A stretch of DNA of 64,000 nucleotides from Chloroflexota bacterium (GCA_016189905.1 JACPRP010000125.1:1-64000), one strand, 5' to 3'. Shown: positions 48,210-58,608, numbered from the stretch's first letter. Notes: generated by a model from the sequence alone, not told the origin. Numbers and translations are program-made.

Positions 48210-48986
48210 TTGCGTATACTTCTGCCAAATCGTAGCGCGAGGTGGAGATTGCTTGTCGCGTGGGCAATAGCTGGATTGGCAGTCGGGGCAGTACTCAATA
48301 TACTTGTAGCGCGTCTGCCGCGAAGGAGGTTCTCCTTCGGCTGGCCCGTTCGCTGCCGTTATTGTCGCGCGCCGCTCGCGCTTAGCGAGGTGCCGGCGCT
48401 GGCCAGTTACCTGTTCCATGGGGGCAAGTGCACGGCTTGCGGCCACCGCATCGGGCCGCGCTATCTGCTGGTCGAGATCGCCACGGGCGCGTTGTTCGCC
48501 GGACTCTACCTGCGCTTTGGTATGTCGTGGCCATTGCTAGTCTATAGCCTGTACGCGAGCATATTCGTGATAATCACGATGATTGACCTGGAGCATCGGC
48601 TCATCCTTAACGTTGTGACGTATCCGAGCATACTCCTCGGCGCGGCGTTGAGCTTTGTTACTCCAGGGCTGGAGGGCGGACAGGGATTGCTGGGCGGGCT
48701 ATTCTACGGTGGACTGTTCTTGCTCTTTTATTTAGGCGCTGTTTTGTTTTATCGGAATGCCGTGGCCCTTGGGTTGGGCGACGTCAAGCTGGCGCTGTTT
48801 ATCGGATTGGTTACCGGGCTCCGGGGGGCGTTTATTGCCACACTGCTGGGAACGCTGATCGGCGCCGCGATAGGTATCTGGCTTATGTTGTTTCGGGGCA
48901 AATCATCCCAAGCGACGATGCCTTATGGACCATCTTTGACCCTGGGGGCAGCCGTGACGATTCTGTGGAGCCCGTGGGTTGGTTGA
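48210..48986 (+). CDS. prepilin peptidase (A24 family)
   Basis: CRYCRAPLALSEVPALASYLFHGGKCTACGHRIGPRYLLVEIATG, MIDLEHRLILNVVTYPSI, GLGDVKLALFIGLVTG. Confidence 0.93.
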   Translation: MRILLPNRSARWRLLVAWAIAGLAVGAVLNILVARLPRRRFSFGWPVRCRYCRAPLALSEVPALASYLFHGGKCTACGHRIGPRYLLVEIATGALFAGLYLRFGMSWPLLVYSLYASIFVIITMIDLEHRLILNVVTYPSILLGAALSFVTPGLEGGQGLLGGLFYGGLFLLFYLGAVLFYRNAVALGLGDVKLALFIGLVTGLRGAFIATLLGTLIGAAIGIWLMLFRGKSSQATMPYGPSLTLGAAVTILWSPWVG

Positions 48987-48989
48987 GAG

Positions 48990-49766
48990 ATGATAAGATC
49001 ATCTGACGAGGAGCTGTTTCTGTCGGTAGCAATAACCGCTTACAACGAAGAAGCGCGGATAGGCCCGAGCCTGGCGAAGATCGCCGCCTTTCTCGATAGT
49101 AATGGCTATCTGGCTGAGATCGTAGTCAACGACGATGGCTCTGAAGACAGAACTCAGGAGATAGTGCGCTCTTTCGAATGGCCGAGGCTGAAGCTCATTT
49201 GCTCGCCGAAGAACCAGGGGAAAGGCGCGGGCATCCGCAACTCCGTCCTAGCATCGCGCGGCCAGTACATCCTCTTCACCGACGCCGACCTGTCCACGAA
49301 CATCGAAGAGGTCGAGAAACTCCTGAAAGGGATCAAAGATGGCTGCGATATCGCCATCGGCTGTCGCATCCAGCCTGACGGCTACGACATGCGTGAGAGC
49401 CAGCCTTTTTACCGCCGCCTGTTCGGCAAAGTTTTCCACACGCTGACGTGGCTGTTCGTGATTCGGGGCATCGCCGATACGCAATCCGGGTTCAAATGCT
49501 TCCGAAAGGAGGCGGCGCACGACCTTTTCTCTTCGACAACTCTTGCCAGCATTATTTTTGACGTCGAAGTCCTCTATCTCGCGAGGAAACGTGGCTACCG
49601 CATCGTAGAAGTTCCCGTGGCGTGGACAAATGCCGGGGGGTCGAGAATGCGCGTCACGGCGGGGCACGCGCTCAGGGTGATCTGGGACCTGTTGAGCATC
49701 CCGCTGATTCATCGTGGGGGGCGCGGAAGGTCGGCGATTCGAGATCTGGAAAGCAAGATGGGCTGA
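48990..49766 (+). CDS. GT2 glycosyltransferase (dolichyl-phosphate glucosyltransferase-like)
   Basis: LSVAITAYNEEARIGPSLAKI, GKGAGIRNSVLASRGQYILFTDADLSTNIEEV. Confidence 0.92.
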   Translation: MIRSSDEELFLSVAITAYNEEARIGPSLAKIAAFLDSNGYLAEIVVNDDGSEDRTQEIVRSFEWPRLKLICSPKNQGKGAGIRNSVLASRGQYILFTDADLSTNIEEVEKLLKGIKDGCDIAIGCRIQPDGYDMRESQPFYRRLFGKVFHTLTWLFVIRGIADTQSGFKCFRKEAAHDLFSSTTLASIIFDVEVLYLARKRGYRIVEVPVAWTNAGGSRMRVTAGHALRVIWDLLSIPLIHRGGRGRSAIRDLESKMG

Positions 49767-49788
49767 TGTCAAGAGTTAGTGGTCAAAA

Positions 49789-50544
49789 ATGAACCTGCTA
49801 ATCGAAGGTAGCCACCTCCTGGGCATCCCTCTGAGCGAGCACCAGCTAAGGCTCTTCCGACTGTATGCCGAAGAACTGGCGCTCTGGAACCGCCAGTTCA
49901 ATCTCACCGCCGTCACCGACTACGAAGGGATTCAGACCAGGCACTTTCTGGATTCCATCACCTGTCTACTGGCCTTCCCTGCAGTGGAAGTACGAGACCC
50001 GCCGTGTCAGATCGCTGGCCTGCCGTCGATGACAGGACTAAGAGTTATCGACATCGGGGCTGGAGGCGGCTTCCCCGGCCTTCCCCTCAAGATCGTTTGC
50101 CCCGAGATCACCCTGACACTGCTCGATTCAGTAGCCAAAAAGACGAAGTTTCTCGATCATTTGGTGAACAAGCTGGGCCTGGCGGGCGTACACGTGGTGA
50201 CCGGTCGAGCAGAGGAGGTTGCTCGCGACCCGCAACACCGCGAACGTTACGACGTCGTCGTGTCTCGCGCCGTCGCGGAGCTTGCCGTGCTGGCGGAGTT
50301 ATGCCTACCGTTTGCAAGGGTAGGCGGACGCATGATCGCGCCAAAAAAAGGGGCCCTGGAACGAGAGATCGAGATGGGAGAGGGCGCGGTAGAGCGCTTA
50401 GGTGGGCGAATGGGCAAGGCCATCGCCGTCGAGCTACCAGGGTTTCTCGACATACGCCATCTGATCGTCGTCGACAAAGTAAGCCCCACGCCTGCCGTCT
50501 ATCCACGCCGGCCCGGCATACCCTCCAAGAGACCGCTGAGGTGA
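49789..50544 (+). CDS. rsmG: 16S rRNA (guanine527-N7)-methyltransferase
   Basis: ALWNRQFNLTAVTDYEGIQTRHFLDSI, VIDIGAGGGFPGLPLKIVCPEITLTLLDSVAKKTKFL. Confidence 0.95.
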   Translation: MNLLIEGSHLLGIPLSEHQLRLFRLYAEELALWNRQFNLTAVTDYEGIQTRHFLDSITCLLAFPAVEVRDPPCQIAGLPSMTGLRVIDIGAGGGFPGLPLKIVCPEITLTLLDSVAKKTKFLDHLVNKLGLAGVHVVTGRAEEVARDPQHRERYDVVVSRAVAELAVLAELCLPFARVGGRMIAPKKGALEREIEMGEGAVERLGGRMGKAIAVELPGFLDIRHLIVVDKVSPTPAVYPRRPGIPSKRPLR

Positions 50545-50802
50545 CGTTAGGTCCAAATGATAGTGTAGCAACTACAACGCAAACAGGTGTGGCACGGGCT
50601 TTCACCGCAAAGAGCGCCAAGAAATCCTTGGGAACCATTGCGCTCTTTGGGGAGAAACTTGTTGCGAATACCTAATACGACAACGACGGTTCCACTTGGC
50701 TGCATACGGGCGACTGGCATTCGCTGACTAGCAGAGCCAATATCTTGAGCACTCAAGTAAGCTGGAGCGTAGTCGATTTATGCACGAACCGTCGTTGCAG
50801 TA

Positions 50803-51795
50803 CTAACCTATTAACCGGAACGCCAGGCGAAAGAGAAAGGCAAAAAGAGCGGCGAGCGGCAGCGTGAGGAACCATGCCAGCACGATATTGCCCGCGACGC
50901 CCCAGCGCACGGCCGAGAACCTGCGCGATGCCCCAACGCCCATAATCGACGACGAGATGACGTGGGTTGTGCTGACCGGAGCGCCGAAATGGGTAGCCAA
51001 TTGAATCACCAGCGCGGAAGACGTCTCGGCGGCGAAACCATTGACGGGCATCAGGCTGACCAGCCTCACGCCGAGCGTCTTGATTATCTTCCAGCCGCCC
51101 GCCGCCGTTCCCAAACCCATGGCAAGGGCCGCGACGGACATAACCCAAAGTGGCACCTCAAACGTCGGCAGGGCGCCGTAGGACACGAGCGCCATAGTTA
51201 TTATCCCCATGGTCTTCTGCGCGTCGTTCGAGCCGTGGCTGAAGGCCACGAAAGCCGCCGATAGAACCTGCAAGTGGCGAAAATAGCCGTTGACCTGTGA
51301 CTGCGACGAGCGCCTGAACAACCACATCAACAGGACCATGATCAGAAAGCCGAAGATTAGCCCGGCGATGGGGGATAAGAACAGAGAGCCGAAAATCGTG
51401 CTGAGCCCCTCGGGATTGAACACGCCAAGCCCGCTGCCGGCAATCGACGATCCGATGATCGCGGCAATCAGCGCGTGAGAAGAGCTGGTGGGAACACCAA
51501 AATACCAGGTGATGAGATTCCACACGATCGCGCCGAGTAAAGCCGCGGCAACAGTCTGCTGCGTGACCGCCTCTGGGGCAACTATGCCTGTGCCAATGGT
51601 CTTGGCCACCGCCGTCCCGACAAATGCGCCGACAAAGTTCAAAGAAGAGGCCATAACGATAGCTACCGCCGGTGGGAGCACCCGCGTGGAGACCGACGTA
51701 GCGATGGCATTTGCCGTGTCGTGGAAGCCATTGATGAAATCGAACGCCAGTGCCAGAATAACCACGAGCACAAGCAATGCCAAGGGATCAAGCAT
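50803..51795 (-). CDS. inorganic phosphate transporter, Pit family
   Basis: FDFINGFHDTANAIATSVSTRVLPP, FSHGSNDAQKTMGII, PVSTTHVISSSIMGVG. Confidence 0.95.
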   Translation of the reverse strand: MLDPLALLVLVVILALAFDFINGFHDTANAIATSVSTRVLPPAVAIVMASSLNFVGAFVGTAVAKTIGTGIVAPEAVTQQTVAAALLGAIVWNLITWYFGVPTSSSHALIAAIIGSSIAGSGLGVFNPEGLSTIFGSLFLSPIAGLIFGFLIMVLLMWLFRRSSQSQVNGYFRHLQVLSAAFVAFSHGSNDAQKTMGIITMALVSYGALPTFEVPLWVMSVAALAMGLGTAAGGWKIIKTLGVRLVSLMPVNGFAAETSSALVIQLATHFGAPVSTTHVISSSIMGVGASRRFSAVRWGVAGNIVLAWFLTLPLAALFAFLFRLAFRLIG

Positions 51796-52444
51796 GCTTC
51801 ATTACCATTCCCTGTAGCACGTCCGCCACGTCTTCACAGCGGTCGGTCGCCTCTTCCAGTTGCCCGTAAATCTCTCGCCATCTTATCACGTCGATCGTAT
51901 TGGTAGGATTCTCAAAAAGGGCAACCAGAGCGGCGCGTTGAAGTTGATCCGCCTCGTTTTCGAGGCGGTTGATTTCGATGCAGCGATTCAGTATCTCTTT
52001 CATACGATCTCTTTTTCTCAATAGCGGCACGGCGCTGTTGATCTCCTCGGCCGACCTCACGAGAATGCTCGCAAACTTCTGAAGCTCCGGTGTCGGCCTC
52101 TCAATGCGGTAGATAAGCATCACATCCGCCGCCGCCTCGATGCGATCGACGACGTCGTCGATCGCGCTGGTCAGGTGGTGAATGTCTTCACGGTCAAACG
52201 GCGTCACGAAGGTGCTGTTGAGCTTGGCGATGATATCGTGCGTTATGGCATCGCCCTGGTGCTCGCGCTCGGTTATCTCACTCACCTTCTTTTCCACATC
52301 TTCGTAGTGGCTGAGCATTTCCTGGAGCAGTTTCGCTGCCTCCAGCATGTTTCGAGAAGCCTTCTCGAACATATCGAAGAACTTCTCCTCACGCGGAATC
52401 AGTCTGAGCCGGACCACGATAATACCTCCAAGCCTTGCAATCAC
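51788..52444 (-). CDS. DUF47/PhoU-like phosphate transport accessory protein
   Basis: EEKFFDMFEKASRNMLEAAKLLQEML, TPFDREDIHHLTSAIDDVVDRIEAAADVM; overlaps pit by 8 bp. Confidence 0.93.
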   Translation of the reverse strand: MIARLGGIIVVRLRLIPREEKFFDMFEKASRNMLEAAKLLQEMLSHYEDVEKKVSEITEREHQGDAITHDIIAKLNSTFVTPFDREDIHHLTSAIDDVVDRIEAAADVMLIYRIERPTPELQKFASILVRSAEEINSAVPLLRKRDRMKEILNRCIEINRLENEADQLQRAALVALFENPTNTIDVIRWREIYGQLEEATDRCEDVADVLQGMVMKHA

Positions 52445-52469
52445 TAGCTTCAGCGGCAGTCAGTCTATT

Positions 52470-54743
52470 TTACACAAAAAACGGCATCTTTTGCATGCAC
52501 GTCGGCGCGAGATTGATGGATTCGCTGGATGAGGTTATCACCGAGTCGTCAACGATAACGTCCAGGTCACCACTCTGCCTGGCGGTCGTTATCCCTGCGC
52601 GGTTTACCAGGATGTCGATTTTAGCTTTTCCCACGCGAAGGTTGCGCACCACTACCTCGTTAAGCCAGCCCGGTAAGGTCGGTCGCAGATAAATCTTCCG
52701 CTCCGCAGCATCCGCCCGGATGCCAAGAATAGTATGCAGGAAGAAGACCGGCGCGCCGGTTGCCCAGGCCTGGGGGGAGCAGGAAACCGGATATTCGGCC
52801 GGCATCGACTGATAGCGGAGATCACGGTCGAAGCCGCAGAAGAGCTCTGGTAAGCGTCCATAGCGAAATCGCAAACCCGCCAGAAAGATACCTGTTATCG
52901 TCTGGATCGCATATTCGTCCAGCCCGTAGCTCTTGAGCCCGGCTGCAACGATCGAATTATCGTGAGGCCAGACTGATCCGTTGTGATAGCTCATCGGATT
53001 AAAGTTCGGCGAACGACTGCTGAGCGTTCTGATCCCCCAGCCACTAAAGAGGTCTGGCGCCAGCAAGCGATCGGCCACCACCGACGCCTGATCCGGCTTC
53101 AGGATGCCCGACCAGAGGCAGTGGCCGGCCTCTGAAGTGACGGAAGGGATCTGACGCTTATCGCGGTCGAGGCCTTGAGCGCAGTAGCGCTCCTCTTCCA
53201 TCCAGAAATCCACGGCGAAGCGCTCGCGGAGCCTCTCCGCGTCATCCCGCAGCCTGGTCGCGAGGTCCCCATCTCCCTTCCGCGCAAGCAACTTCGCCAG
53301 CCGCAGCTTAGCATCGTAAACATAGCCCTGGGCCTCGATACAGGCGATCGGTGGCTCCGCAGGCTCGCCGTTGGGAAAGGCGAACGAATCGCGCGAATCC
53401 TTCCAGCCCTGGTTCCTCAATCCGCGAGGCGACAGGCTCTGATACTCGATATACCCATCGCCGTCGACATCACCGAATTCATCTATCCATTCGAGCGCCG
53501 CCATGGCCGATGGCAACAGCTCAGCATACAGGTCATCGTCGTCAAGCCAGTCCATCGCTTCTGAGAAAAGAATGAGAAACAGCGGGGTGGAATCGACGCT
53601 GCCATAGTATGGCGTGTGGGGGACCGCTCCACGCCGCGACATCTCGCCAACACGGGTCTCGTGCATTATCTTGCCCGGCTGCTCGTCGCGCCACTCACTT
53701 ACTTCCTTCCCCTGATGCAGCGCCAGAAAGCGCAAAGTACCGACGGCGATGTCACTGTTCAGCATCATAGTCTGAAGAGACGTTATGAGCGCGTCGCGAC
53801 CGAACGGGGCGGCAAACCAGGGTATTCCGGCGGACGGGAAGAGGCCGGTAGGGCGGTAGGTGAGCAGAGCGCGCAGGTCACTCTGCCCTCGGCGCAGCAT
53901 CCGGTTAAAGAACTCATTGTCGGTCTCGATAGAGGTGCACTCGGCGAACCATCTCTCGTACGAATCGCGGAGCTCCTTCACTTCGATATCGAAGAACGAG
54001 CGACGCGGCTTCTCGTCGGCGACAGCAGGCCTCACGTACATCGTGATCGAGTAGGGTTTGTTTGGCTCAAGGATCAAGCGAAAAACGGACTTTACCCCGG
54101 GAGGCAGGCTCTCCTTCTGGGCCACCGCGGTCGCACACGAGGCAGATTGGATCACCGTCGTCGTTTCATGGCTTCCACCCGCGAGAAACTCTAGCGATGT
54201 CGGCGGGGTCTCGAACACGATATCTGTCCGTCGCCTGACGTCGTCCAGCCCCAGGTAGTTGAGCGAGATCGTGGAATCCTGATATTCAGGAGCAAGAATC
54301 TTGCCCTGGCTTGGAGCGAGAACCTTTCCGTTAGGCTCGCGCGTCAGTCCCCGCACCTGAAACATGTCCTTGAAGTCAGCCGCGAGCAAGAGGACCAACT
54401 CCACGTCGACCGGAAAAGGATTGTAATTGAATAAGCCGATGCGTTCCTCCAATCCGCAATCGACGAATCGATTGCGGCGTATGCTCACGGTGTGCGAGCG
54501 CACCACTTCCCCAGAGCAGTTCAGCCAGGCGGGGTTGGCCATCTGCAAGTGGCCCATGAAGTTTTGTTCTGCCGAGCCGCTGAGGAGGATCGGTTTAGAG
54601 TTGTTGATTGTGAGATCGAAAACACTCAAGAAGCGGGTGTCGAGATAATAGAGCCCGAGGCCGAGGTTGTTTCCAAATGGCACGTCGCCCAGTTCATCGC
54701 TGACCAAGAATACCTGGTCCTCGATTAGTACAAGCTTTTCCAT
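52470..54743 (-). CDS. amylo-alpha-1,6-glucosidase/glycogen debranching-type hydrolase
   Basis: GLYYLDTRFLSVFDLTIN, GIPWFAAPFGRDALITSLQ, YHNGSVWPHDNSIVAAGL. Confidence 0.9.
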   Translation of the reverse strand: MEKLVLIEDQVFLVSDELGDVPFGNNLGLGLYYLDTRFLSVFDLTINNSKPILLSGSAEQNFMGHLQMANPAWLNCSGEVVRSHTVSIRRNRFVDCGLEERIGLFNYNPFPVDVELVLLLAADFKDMFQVRGLTREPNGKVLAPSQGKILAPEYQDSTISLNYLGLDDVRRRTDIVFETPPTSLEFLAGGSHETTTVIQSASCATAVAQKESLPPGVKSVFRLILEPNKPYSITMYVRPAVADEKPRRSFFDIEVKELRDSYERWFAECTSIETDNEFFNRMLRRGQSDLRALLTYRPTGLFPSAGIPWFAAPFGRDALITSLQTMMLNSDIAVGTLRFLALHQGKEVSEWRDEQPGKIMHETRVGEMSRRGAVPHTPYYGSVDSTPLFLILFSEAMDWLDDDDLYAELLPSAMAALEWIDEFGDVDGDGYIEYQSLSPRGLRNQGWKDSRDSFAFPNGEPAEPPIACIEAQGYVYDAKLRLAKLLARKGDGDLATRLRDDAERLRERFAVDFWMEEERYCAQGLDRDKRQIPSVTSEAGHCLWSGILKPDQASVVADRLLAPDLFSGWGIRTLSSRSPNFNPMSYHNGSVWPHDNSIVAAGLKSYGLDEYAIQTITGIFLAGLRFRYGRLPELFCGFDRDLRYQSMPAEYPVSCSPQAWATGAPVFFLHTILGIRADAAERKIYLRPTLPGWLNEVVVRNLRVGKAKIDILVNRAGITTARQSGDLDVIVDDSVITSSSESINLAPTCMQKMPFFV

Positions 54744-54918
54744 GGTCGGTGGCAGCTCCGCGCGCGATTCCTACGTATTAATCTCCTGGGCGATAGGGTC
54801 GATATCCGACACAAACCTGACACGCCTATCGAAGGCCGGTATGCAAAGGCCGCTCGCCAACATTGTAGCAGAAAAGCTGCGAACGTCAACTGATTTCGCG
54901 ATCTAATGATTTCGCGAT

Positions 54919-55635
54919 CTAAGCTGTCTTCTTTCTCAGCCTGGCGCCGGGCACCTCTCCGCCAGATTCGACCAGGGCCTTGATCTCGGCGTCGGTCGGG
55001 ATACGCCACTTTCGGTAGAACGTGCCAATTCGCAGTCCCCATGTGTCGTAGGTGATGGGGCAGATGACGTCATCCACCAGCGGTCGAAGCCGCTGAACCT
55101 CGAAGAGCGGGCTCACCGGCACGGCGACGATGACATCTCGAGGATTTCCTCGCTTCACCCAGTTGCAGGCGCTAATGGTGGGAAATCCAAGCGCCATCCC
55201 ATCGTCGGCGATGATGACGGTTTTGTTGGCGAGCTCAGGGACCGGTCGTGCTCCTCTATACACGGACATCTCATCGCTCGCCTCATCCTGCGCATCCCGG
55301 GCGAGGTGGCGGATGGCGTCTCTTTTGATGCCCCACTGCGCGGCAAGGGCGTAGTTGAGGATAACCACGTCCTGCGTGACAGCCCCGAAAGCCGTCTCCG
55401 GCTGTTGTGGAACCCGCAAGAGCCGGGATATCACGATATCCATTGGGGCCTTGAGCCGTTGGGCCAGTGAGAAAGCAACCTCTACCCCCCCTTTAGAAAT
55501 CGCCAAGACGATGACATCCTTCTTGCCCTGGTACTTCACTAGCAGCTTTGCAAGCGATTGGCCTGCCTGAAGTCGATCCTCGTATTCCGGTGCTTTAGCC
55601 AGCATTACCAACACCCGATCATATGATACAGCCAA
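54919..55635 (-). CDS. phosphoribosyltransferase family protein
   Basis: EDRLQAGQSLAKLL, VLAISKGGVEVAFSLAQRLKAPMDIVISR, KTVIIADDGMALGFPTISA. Confidence 0.9.
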   Translation of the reverse strand: MAVSYDRVLVMLAKAPEYEDRLQAGQSLAKLLVKYQGKKDVIVLAISKGGVEVAFSLAQRLKAPMDIVISRLLRVPQQPETAFGAVTQDVVILNYALAAQWGIKRDAIRHLARDAQDEASDEMSVYRGARPVPELANKTVIIADDGMALGFPTISACNWVKRGNPRDVIVAVPVSPLFEVQRLRPLVDDVICPITYDTWGLRIGTFYRKWRIPTDAEIKALVESGGEVPGARLRKKTA

Positions 55636-55644
55636 GCTGACGTG

Positions 55645-55863
55645 TCAATGCAAGCGAGGTCGGAAGTAGGCCATGTAGAACACAAGAGCCAGGCCTGTTA
55701 TCGCCCCGAGCGCAATTGCCGTGGTAGCCAATGGATGGTGCTCGGCCTGAGCGCGAACGTTCATCGTCTCTCTAACGCGTCGCTCGAGCTCGTTCAGCAC
55801 ACGGTCAGTATCGGCTCGCAGATATTCTATCTCCCGCTCGATATCGGCTGTCTTTTTACCCAT
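55645..55863 (-). CDS. DUF3618-like small membrane protein
   Basis: MGKKTADIEREIEYLRADTDRVLNELERRVRETMNVRAQAEHHPLATTAIALGAITGLALVFYMAYF. Confidence 0.7.
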   Translation of the reverse strand: MGKKTADIEREIEYLRADTDRVLNELERRVRETMNVRAQAEHHPLATTAIALGAITGLALVFYMAYFRPRLH

Positions 55864-56228
55864 TCTACATCCTCCCTCAACGACTCCCTGGTCTTTGCCA
55901 AAGGCTTTACTTGCAAGCGGGCTTTGCCGATAAGTAACACAAGGACGCCGACGACCAAGAAGAAGATACCCACGATTAGCGCCGCGAGCCAATCTGGCAT
56001 CGCCCTGGAGATCAAAAAGATACCGGTCACGATGAACGAGACCCATGCCGACAGGAGCAAGACTGCCCCGACAATCGCCAGCATCGCACCTCGAAGGGCA
56101 TGCGAGAAATCCTCCCGTGCCTCTTCCTTCGCCAGATCGATCTGTTTGTCGACGATGAGTGCCACATTGTTGGCCAATCGGCGAATCAGATCAGCCCATC
56201 CGAGGCCTTCAATTCTCTCTGCACGCAT
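55827..56228 (-). CDS. phage holin superfamily III-like / DUF1469 membrane protein
   Basis: LANNVALIVDKQIDLAKEEAREDFSHALRGAMLAIVGAVLLLSAWVSFIVTGIFLI. Confidence 0.75.
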   Translation of the reverse strand: MRAERIEGLGWADLIRRLANNVALIVDKQIDLAKEEAREDFSHALRGAMLAIVGAVLLLSAWVSFIVTGIFLISRAMPDWLAALIVGIFFLVVGVLVLLIGKARLQVKPLAKTRESLREDVEWVKRQPISSGR

Positions 56229-56326
56229 GGCTCATACCTCCCCATTAACGCCGTCTCGCGATAATATTGCAAAACCTGTGCCAGGAGCCGGTATGAGTCT
56301 TGCAGGTACAAGAAGATTAGCTTACC

Positions 56327-56665
56327 GTGACCGCGCAAGGGCGAATGAGTGAGGAGGTGATTTGTGTGGAAGACTTGTTGAGGAAATGGGGGGATCAAGA
56401 GCCCAAGTTGCGGCGGGACTGGCATCGCAAGTTTGGCTACACTGGTCTGGAATGGGGGTCGATAAGAGACGCCTACCAGTTTGGGTGGATCGCCGCTCAA
56501 TTGCCTGAGTTCGAAGGATACTCCTGGAACCAGGTAGAGAAGGACCTATCAGAACACTGGTATAACCCGCAGCTAGCCACCGAGGAATCGGCATGGGATT
56601 ATGTTAAGGAAGCGGTAGAGACCGGATGGACCAGGGCGCGCGAAGGGCTGAAGCGCGCGGCGTAG
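56327..56665 (+). CDS. conserved hypothetical protein
   Basis: MSEEVICVEDLLRKWGDQEPKLRRDWHRKFGYTGLEWGSIRDAYQFGWIAAQ...; RBS-like aggaggtg near start codons. Confidence 0.6.
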   Translation: MTAQGRMSEEVICVEDLLRKWGDQEPKLRRDWHRKFGYTGLEWGSIRDAYQFGWIAAQLPEFEGYSWNQVEKDLSEHWYNPQLATEESAWDYVKEAVETGWTRAREGLKRAA

Positions 56666-56691
56666 CGCCGTTGCTATGAGCCCAGTTTCAA

Positions 56692-56818
56692 CACGGAGAC
56701 ATCTTCTGCGGAAGGACAGGTCCTTCACTCGTTTATTATGGGAACGAGTGAAGGACAGGCAGGAGGTACGGAGATGGAGAAGGTGGACAACCATTATTAG
56801 CTTCTCCGTGTCCCCGTG
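56692..56818. repeat. palindromic repeat related to the element inside the 28928..30904 gene
   Basis: acacggagacatcttctgcggaaggac...ggcaggag...ctccgtgtccccgtgt; nested tccttcactcgttt..aacgagtgaagga hairpin. Confidence 0.7.
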
Positions 56819-56870
56819 TGGCTCGTAACCTTCACGATTGTTTGGTCATCTCACGGTCAGATGAAGATAA

Positions 56871-56906
56871 GCAAGCCCTGAGCGTCCGAGCTCAGGGCTT
56901 GCTTTT
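56871..56906 (+). terminator. strong rho-independent (probably bidirectional) terminator
   Basis: gcaagccctgagc-gtccga-gctcagggcttgc-tttt, 13-bp perfect stem, between convergent genes. Confidence 0.9.
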
Positions 56907-56951
56907 GTGACAAGCGTCTCTATCGCGATCGCGTCCAGCGCCACCCTGCGG

Positions 56952-57542
56952 TTAGCGCCGCCGCGGCTTGGTGGTCTGCGATGTGGTAGCGGTCTCTGTC
57001 ATTCCTGCTCGTGGAGCGCTCTTAATCCGCCGCTGGCCGGAGACCGTCAGATTGTTGTGCAGGTCGGTTACACCCGGGACCCACCACGTGTCGTCACCAG
57101 CCGCGTGTTTCACCGTCTTATTCGGCACCGTGCCACTCAGCACCACTGTGCCAGCTTCCACCTCGACATTGATGTCGGCATCGTACGGAATCAGGGGATC
57201 GGCGTCGATCGAGTCGTAAACCATCTCGGTTATCTCTTCATCGGTGGGAAGACCCGTCGCGGCGTATTGAGGCGAATACGTACCACCCCAGCGCCGTAGA
57301 CCGCCCAGGCCCCAGCCTCCGTACGCCCCGTTGAAACCAGGGCCGAAGCCGCCAAATCCCCCGCCTGCCATCGCGGGTGATAGGCCGGGATGCCAGACAG
57401 GGCCACTATAACCGCAGACGGGGCAATGGAAGGCACCGAATGTGCCCATCATCGATCCCTGGTTCATGCCCCCGGCCATCGGGCCACCCATTTGCCCGAA
57501 TGTGCCGGGCTGCATTGGAAATCCATATTGCATGGTTGTCAA
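56952..57542 (-). CDS. BON domain protein with CxxC and Gly-rich N-terminus
   Basis: FHCPVCGYSG; INVEVEAGTVVLSGTVPNKTVKHAAGDDTWWVPGVTDLHNNLTV. Confidence 0.85.
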   Translation of the reverse strand: MTTMQYGFPMQPGTFGQMGGPMAGGMNQGSMMGTFGAFHCPVCGYSGPVWHPGLSPAMAGGGFGGFGPGFNGAYGGWGLGGLRRWGGTYSPQYAATGLPTDEEITEMVYDSIDADPLIPYDADINVEVEAGTVVLSGTVPNKTVKHAAGDDTWWVPGVTDLHNNLTVSGQRRIKSAPRAGMTETATTSQTTKPRRR

Positions 57543-57587
57543 ACCTCCTAATCTAGCTCGACGTGTTCACTAATTCGAGGCGGTGTG

Positions 57588-58247
57588 CTATGCAACCACC
57601 TTCACCTCATTGAGTACGCCCTTAACACCCTGGGTACGCCGAACGATTTCCTCTATCGCGCGGCGCGTTCCGATCGACCAGACGCTGCCTCTCACTCGGA
57701 CCATCCCATCTTTCACCGAGACGTCGATCTCCGAGCGCCCCAGGCGCAGCTCTCTTAGCAAGGCAAGACGTATGTCGCTTGCCATCTCTTCATCGTGGCG
57801 CGTTGGACCGGGGGCGATATCTATGCCATTGACGATCTTCTTGACCCCCCTGACGGTTCGAGCATCGTCTTCTGCCGAGGCTCGCTCGACGTAAGAGTCG
57901 ACCACCCCGTCTAGGAATATCACGCCACGTTCAACCCGCACGCTTATCCCGTGACCGTCGATCCAGGTGTCACGCAGCAAGGTCGCCGCGACGTCGGCCG
58001 CGATATCAATATCAGGCCTGATGGCCATCGGCGCCACGGCCAGATCGTTGATCACCTTTGTCACACCCTTTATCCGGCCCGCTGCGTGCTCCGCCAGATG
58101 ATGCTGGAACAGATTAGATACGGCGCCACGTAGAACGACTGTTCCGCGCTGCACCTCCACATTCAAATCGGTTATGTCGAGCCGCACATCGCCCAACAAG
58201 GCGTCAACAACATCTCGTTCGATTTCGTCGTCAAGCCTTACTGCCAC
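57588..58247 (-). CDS. protein with three BON domains
   Basis: LDITDLNVEVQRGTVVLRGAVSNLFQHHLAEHAAGRIKGVTKVINDL; ISVRVERGVIFLDGVVDSYVERASAEDDARTVRGVKKIVNGI; IDVSVKDGMVRVRGSVWSIGTRRAIEEIVRRTQGVKGVLNEVKV. Confidence 0.92.
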   Translation of the reverse strand: MAVRLDDEIERDVVDALLGDVRLDITDLNVEVQRGTVVLRGAVSNLFQHHLAEHAAGRIKGVTKVINDLAVAPMAIRPDIDIAADVAATLLRDTWIDGHGISVRVERGVIFLDGVVDSYVERASAEDDARTVRGVKKIVNGIDIAPGPTRHDEEMASDIRLALLRELRLGRSEIDVSVKDGMVRVRGSVWSIGTRRAIEEIVRRTQGVKGVLNEVKVVA

Positions 58248-58266
58248 GGTACAGGACCTATTTGCT

Positions 58267-58608
58267 TCACTTGATTCTCAACTCGTTCCTGACGTCGACC
58301 ACGCCAGGCACATCCCACGCATCGTCTTCGGCAACCTTCTTCTCGGCCGAACTGTGCGCGGTGCCTGTCAGTGTCACCACGCCATTCTCGACCTCGACCC
58401 TGACGTTGGTCGCATCGACCCACGAGTCCCAAAACAGTGAATCGCGTATGTCACGCTCTATCTCATCATCGGTTCTAGTGGCACCCGGATAGGTGCCACT
58501 GTACGGGCCGTAGTAGCCGTAATGACGATGGCCCGCGTGCCAATGTGAGTATTCGTGCCAGTGCCAGCAGGTCGGACAGAATGGCATTTCGCTCACCTCA
58601 ACAGTCAA
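58267..58608 (-). CDS. BON domain protein with Cys/His/Trp-rich N-terminus
   Basis: FCPTCWHWHEYSHWHAGHRHYGYYGPYSG; VRVEVENGVVTLTGTAHSSAEKKVAEDDAWDVPGVVDVRNELRI. Confidence 0.88.
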   Translation of the reverse strand: MTVEVSEMPFCPTCWHWHEYSHWHAGHRHYGYYGPYSGTYPGATRTDDEIERDIRDSLFWDSWVDATNVRVEVENGVVTLTGTAHSSAEKKVAEDDAWDVPGVVDVRNELRIK